A stretch of 64,000 nucleotides of DNA from Flaccisagitta enflata (taxonomy: Eukaryota > Chaetognatha > Sagittoidea > Aphragmophora): NCBI GenBank assembly GCA_965153355.1, contig OZ231126.1, positions 35,402,001 to 35,466,000 of the forward strand, written 5' to 3'. Made by a program: the position numbers and the translations under genes. Shown in pieces: positions 59,340-64,000 of the stretch; within the stretch, counting starts at the first letter, position 1, and each line of letters begins with the position of its first letter. The notes beneath the pieces are model-generated. The model ran no database searches, was not told the origin of the DNA, and worked only from the letters and a program-made list of their open reading frames with translations.

Positions 59340-60606
59340 AGGACCCGAAGTAGTTAACTTTAACTAGTTAGTTAACTAGTCAATTTTTTGAAAAAGGCTA
59401 TAGTTAACTAGACCAAATTAACTAGTTAAAATAGTTAAAATAAAAGAAGTAAGAAACTAGGAATTGATTGAATTAATGAATAAGTCTTTTGAAACACTCC
59501 TATTAATTGAAGATACATTTGAAGAAAACATTTTAAAACAAAGTAATGCCTGCAAATACATTTGTGCATTTGTACTCTGCAACAATTCATGCATGAGTGG
59601 GTCTGGAACTCAATGTATCTAGGTCATTAGACCCACGTCAATGATTGTTTACTTTTCTGCTTCTCTGGTACTTTCTATTTTCTTTCTCAATCCATATTGT
59701 CCTTTTCATCCTTTCAGTAAAGTAATCTCTTCTTCAGACTATCAATGCTAAGTTTCTTTATGGAATCACACTAGGGATCATCTTGACTTGAAAATACAGA
59801 TAAATTCATATTAGAAAGACAAATAAACCTAAGAAATTGATATATATATATATAAACTAATAAAAGGATGCTTTATCTCATTATTGTTCATCACCTGAGA
59901 ATACTTTGTTTCATTGAATATGGATTCATCATTTGCACTAAAATGGATTTAATGAGTTTGCATATATGAGCATTCCAGCCATCTTATTAGTGTACTTTTC
60001 AGTTTCATCATTTCATTTTCTGTGAATTTTGCATAAAAAAACTAAGTTTTTCGAAGCAAAAGATATCAGATATGGGATCATTTACATTGAATAAATAAGC
60101 AAATACTCTTTGTCTTGAAAGTTCAACAAAAAACATCAATTTGTTCTCCCACTTTCATTGAGACAGATAGAGCCTTCAATGTAGCTTGACTCTCTGTTTC
60201 CAAAGAGGTTCTCTCACTGACAAGATTAATAATAATTGCATTCTTAAAAGTTAAAACCTACATGTCTCATGTCTTGGGAGATCTATTTGCTTGTTGTTTG
60301 ATTAGAATTGACTCTTATTAGACCTGCTTTGATAAGAGTTTCATACGCTCTTGATACAATCTTTTTTTACTATTTCAACCCATTTTGTGATCATTCTGCA
60401 TTTTGCCATCATGAATGGTTTATAAAACGCTACAAATCTTATAAACTGACTTGATAACTGAAAAATATGAGGTTTTTCAATGATGATATGCTTGTTACCG
60501 CAAAAATCTGGTTTTAACTACTTTAGTAGTTAACTAGCCAAAAAAAAGTAGTTAGTTAACTATTGACTAGTTAATTTGAAAACCTTAACTACTTCGGGTC
60601 CTACTG
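59340..60606. mobile_element. hAT-type element, about 1.27 kb
   Basis: AGGACCCGAAGTAGTTAA at the left is inverted at the right, where the full end reads CAGTAGGACCCGAAG on the minus strand. ATTCCCAT lies immediately outside both ends (59332-59339, 60607-60614), an 8-base target duplication as made by hAT transposases. The left end lacks the first four bases (CAGT). TTAACTAGTTA-rich subterminal repeats are present. The interior is AT-rich and non-coding. Confidence 0.85.
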
Positions 60607-60849
60607 ATTCCCATAAGAGACTCGTCCAATCGTCCATTGGTTATCAACATCAGATAATGAGCATCAAGGGCCACATTCGCATAGGTGCGACGCCCATGTC
60701 AATGTAAACATTCTCCTAAAATGAGTTCTTAGGCTACAATCAATCAGAATCGTTCGGAAATTTGCCCTATGGGGATTTCGATCGAGATTGTTTTTGTTTA
60801 CAAAACGATTCATAGAGACCCAGATATCGTGTACATGTGTTCCCATTTA

Positions 60850-61280
60850 CTTTATAGAGGAGGGATATTACAAAATCCACCCTGACAAAAATGTAATAGA
60901 GAGTTTTTTTGCGGTTTTGCACCCTACATGGGTTGCACTAAGCTAAGAAAAAAAGTTGACCAAGGTATGAACTCTGTAATGGCGCTGGTTGGGCCGTATG
61001 TAAATGCATGAAAAATATGACGAAAATGGTAAATATTCATATATAGAAAATTTTGAAACATCTACAAAAGTATAAAAAACTTTGTACACAATCTCTTAAT
61101 CTTTTATTTGTATTCATCCCTAATATTTTTATGAGGATTGACCAAAAGAAAGATTTTGTAGGTGACTTGAACAGCCTATCAACAACTTAATTTTCATAAT
61201 ATAATGTTTAAGTTTGAGCCAAAATTTTCTATCAATGAAAACAATGGCTCAAAATAGCTAGCTAATAAAATGATCACCAG
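60850..61280. other. No gene recognised
   Basis: AT-rich, without clear repeats or coding frames. Confidence 0.5.
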
Positions 61281-61285
61281 AAGCT

Positions 61286-62945
61286 TCAGCATTGATTTAC
61301 AGCTGACCATATTGTATCTGCAAGAGTGGACTTTTGGGCCTCATGAAGTAATTCAGGAGTTTCAGCAAAAGCCTTGGGGATGGTGGTTAATTCATGCTTG
61401 AAAATAGTTTCTGGATCAATATTATCAGTCCTCTCAGCTGTAACAGCAAGTTTTTGAAACAAGATATGTGGCTCAAACTGCACAATTTCTCCATCAACTT
61501 TGCCACCATTTTTGCTTCCCATGGTTACTGCCTGATCTTTCCTCTTAAAAGAAAAATCACTTACTTTCTCTCCAACCATCTTTTCTAAAATGCTTTCACC
61601 AATGGCTTGAGCATTGTCGCAATTGATTGATGGGTTTGCAGAAACACCATTGGCAATGTTGCAAAAAACATCTCCGTACTCAAATGGATTTCTTTCATGC
61701 AAGAATTCAGCTGCAAGCTGTGTATCTTTCCAATCCCAACTAATCTTAGATGGTCCCATCTCAGTATGCTGCTCTACACTTTTTCCTGTATGGCTTGATA
61801 TGCAGATGCACAAAATGGCATTGAAAGAGTCCATACATTTCTCTGCTCTTCACTCATGCCACTTCCATGTGTCAATCCTCCACTGGTCTTCAAATTGCGC
61901 ATAAGACATTGCTCTATCACCTGATCACTGGGGATTCCTGCCCATAATCTCTCACTCCTTTGAATTACAAAAAGCCCATTTGAAAAATGGTGATGAACAT
62001 CTCGGTGAGTCATTTCTAATTAGTGCATTTGCTGCAAGTATATGTTGCCTGACTTTGTATAGTTGTTGTGCCCAGCTGCCGCCAAAAATTTGAGCAATTC
62101 AGCAAAACTAAAAAGTGCATAACGGTAGCAAAAAAAAAAATGGAACAAAATATTTCTTTAAGATTCAAAAGCATCCAATGAGAAAAACATAGCAAAATCC
62201 ATGACCATTTGAAAGCTCTGCGAAAGATCTTCAAAATGATGATGCTGGCTGTTCTGTCTTTATTCGTTAAGTAATGAGACAGCAATAAAGAAGAGGTGGT
62301 CATGAATGTAAAAGCTGAAGTCGTAGAAGTTGTTCCTCTTTGCTATTTTATAAAAAAGATAGAAAAATAATAATTTGAACTTTTTTCTTGGTGTAATTTA
62401 TAGATTTTTTAATTTTCTTTCATTCTAGACCAATCCCAGATCTGTATCTCAAACCGTTTAAAAGTTAGAGCTTGTTAAAGTGAACCACTATTTTTTCAAA
62501 ACTTTTTTATTCAATCTGACCGCAAATTGAATATGGCAATGTTTTCATTCATTCTTACGCCATTTCTAAACGGATAAAGCTAGAATGACCAGCAACGTCG
62601 CATATGAAAGATCTTTTGCAGAGCTTTCAAACAGTCATGGATTTTCTATGGTTAGAGTCATCACTTAAGCAAAAATCATCAAAACAATTTGTTCCGTTTT
62701 TTTTTGCTACCGTTAGGATAGTTTCCAAGCCCCTCTGCTATACTGAAGCCAAAATCTTGCCATTCTGCTTGATTGAAGTTTCTCTTTTTGAGCTGAGAGA
62801 AGCTTTTCAAGTTCATTCAAGGGTTCTTTTGGAATTTCCTCTATTTTTTCACCATCCATCATGGCCTTTTGTGACAACTCAAGTTTACTGAAGAGCACAT
62901 GCATTGCATTACTCTGATCTAATTTGTTGCCTTTCTCCATGGTTG
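61286..62945 (-). pseudogene. Broken copy of a multi-copy uncharacterised protein family
   Basis: Read on the minus strand, segments at 62713-62940 (EKLQSSRMARFWLQYSRG), 62110-62015 (LLKFLAAAGHNNYTKSG...YLQQM), 62013-61774 (FVIQRSERLWAGIPSDQVIE, LKTSGGLTHGSGMSEEQR) and 61834-61286 (DTQLAAEFLHERNPFEYG, FSFKRKDQAVTMGSKNGG, LLHEAQKSTLADTIW) follow the order of a protein family found in many copies in invertebrate genomes. I recognise these motifs from memory and know no function; transposon origin is suspected. Damage: a 592-bp transposon (62122-62713), an apparent deletion near WLQY/SRGAW, an in-frame TAA at about 62015, and a one-base shift in an A-run near 61787. The 5' edge meets a family B copy at 62945. 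Confidence 0.6.
62122..62713. mobile_element. TA-flanked foldback transposon inside the broken gene
   Basis: ACGGTAGCAAAAAAAAA at the left is inverted at the right, with TA on both outer sides. The inverted arms extend about 130 bases (for example GAAAGCTCTGCGAAAGATCT against AGATCTTTTGCAGAGCTTTC). No transposase. Confidence 0.75.
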
Positions 62946-63616
62946 AAAGCTAGATAAGCTAGAATACTTAAAATCATTTATCAAAACAACCAGTTATACT
63001 CACTGACATGCTTTTTTGTATTTGTACGTTAAAACACTTGTCCAAATATCTATTCATTTATTCCATTAGAAATCAGAAAAAAACTGAGCCAAATGAGCTA
63101 AATGAGCTAGATTACTCAAAAACATTCACACGGATGAGCAGCCATGCTTATGAATATGTTTTCTTGTATTTGCATGCTCAAACATACATCAAAACATTTA
63201 TCTATTTATCCCATTCGAAATAAAAAAGAAACTGAGCTAAATGAGCTAAATGAGCTAGAATACTAAAAAACACCCTGACAGATGAGCAGCTATGCTCAAA
63301 AAAGATTTTCTTGTATTTGCATGCTCAAACAAACATAGATACACTCCTTTATTGATCCTACATAAAATCATAAAAAATCAACGAAAAAATCAATATGAAT
63401 TTTTCAAAAATAAATCTTTAAAAAATTATTATGCAAAAAATATTTGTTATAGAGAGTTCTACTCGGCGCCAAATGAAAGAGAATTATCAAATTTACTTAC
63501 TCTATAAATTTCATTGGAAGGCTCATTTGCCTGGATGAGATACTCAACTTTTACACAAGAAAATTAAAACTCTCTGGAATATGTCAAAAAGTCGAGGACT
63601 GACTTCAACTTTTTTC
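62945..63616 (-). mobile_element. Family B copy lacking the GGCG-hairpin end
   Basis: Starts inside the body (AGCTAGATAAGCTAGAATAC), runs through AGCTC-rich units and ends AAAAAGTCGAGGACTGACTT, CAACTTTTTTCC. The GGCG-hairpin end is missing at the junction with the broken gene. Confidence 0.7.
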
Positions 63617-64000
63617 CGCAATAAATAAAGTTGTCTTGCCGATATGTTGGTCAACTTTTTTTTACTTGATAAAGCCACCCTTGAGGAACATGGAACCACC
63701 AAAAAACTTTCTATTACATTTTTGTTAAGGTCGGGTCAGCTAATTTGCTTTGATCCCTCCTCTATTATACACATTTACTTTGTACATGTTTGTCATCGTA
63801 GGAATGTGTGATGTGTGCGTGCATTGTTAGCACCGTGTGCGTTATGCGCATATGTAAGAACTCCACAAAAATTAGGAAAATGTGGTGAGCGGGGCAAGAG
63901 AGGCCGAAAGAGAAAAACAAGAGGGAAGGTAGCTGATAAAAACAGATGGGGACCGTATAAGGAGTGTTTTTTTTGTTTTTAAAGAAACGTAAAAACCACA
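63617..64000. other. No feature recognised at the right edge
   Basis: Short TGTGTGCGTGC-type sequence near 63800 only. Confidence 0.5.

Overview
This is eukaryotic, intron-bearing nuclear DNA from an invertebrate animal. An arthropod, perhaps a crustacean, is my guess, based on split genes, very heavy microsatellite load and dense small transposons; nothing here fixes the species. No prokaryotic feature, rRNA or convincing intact tRNA gene was seen. Most long open frames (poly-Leu/Ser, Cys/Val, Arg/Glu, His/Thr, Leu/Thr/Tyr/His) are translated simple repeats, not genes.

Genes. The clearest is a seven-exon plus-strand gene at 19307-27335. Its exons join in phase into a 282-residue membrane RING-CH ubiquitin ligase like MARCHF5 (MITOL). 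Two tyrosine-rich minus-strand reading frames at 53202-54439 and 56182-56973 look genuinely coding but I cannot name them. Smaller pieces are a minus-strand exon at 3004-3271, a possible two-exon plus-strand gene at 41840-42126, an acidic minus-strand exon at 47465-47613, a near-open frame at 49076-49550, a reverse-transcriptase-like tail at 18660-18957, and a broken copy of a multi-copy uncharacterised family at 61286-62945.

Mobile DNA. At least three families of small non-autonomous elements with hairpin ends fill the window. Family A (about 120-250 bp; many copies) starts TTTTTAG plus a hairpin, carries a GTCC/GACC tract, and ends in a second hairpin plus CTTGTT. The hairpin sequence differs between copies but stays self-complementary, and one arm recurs as a subterminal inverted repeat near the other end. 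Family B (about 0.8 kb) has a GTCGAAG...CTTCGAC hairpin at one end and GGCG...CGCC at the other, with GGAAAAAAGTCG reading inward from both. There are also hAT-type elements with 8-bp target duplications (25434-26194, 59340-60606, probably 17131-17485), TA-flanked elements (637-1227, 4270-4854, 9368-9706, 62122-62713) and several long foldbacks.

Layout. 0-5 kb: nested elements. 5.1-5.9 kb: dimeric satellite. 6.3-10 kb: CATACTTA arrays broken by a CT/AG mirror tract and a small transposon. 10-19 kb: minisatellites, CA/TG/TC/GAA tracts and elements. 19.3-27.3 kb: the MARCHF5-like gene with repeat-filled introns. 27.5-34.9 kb: CT/GA tracts carried in duplicated repeat units. 35-41 kb: AT-rich, mostly featureless. 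41-53 kb: mixed repeats and gene fragments. 53-57 kb: tyrosine-rich genes. 58-64 kb: family B, a hAT element and the broken multi-copy gene.
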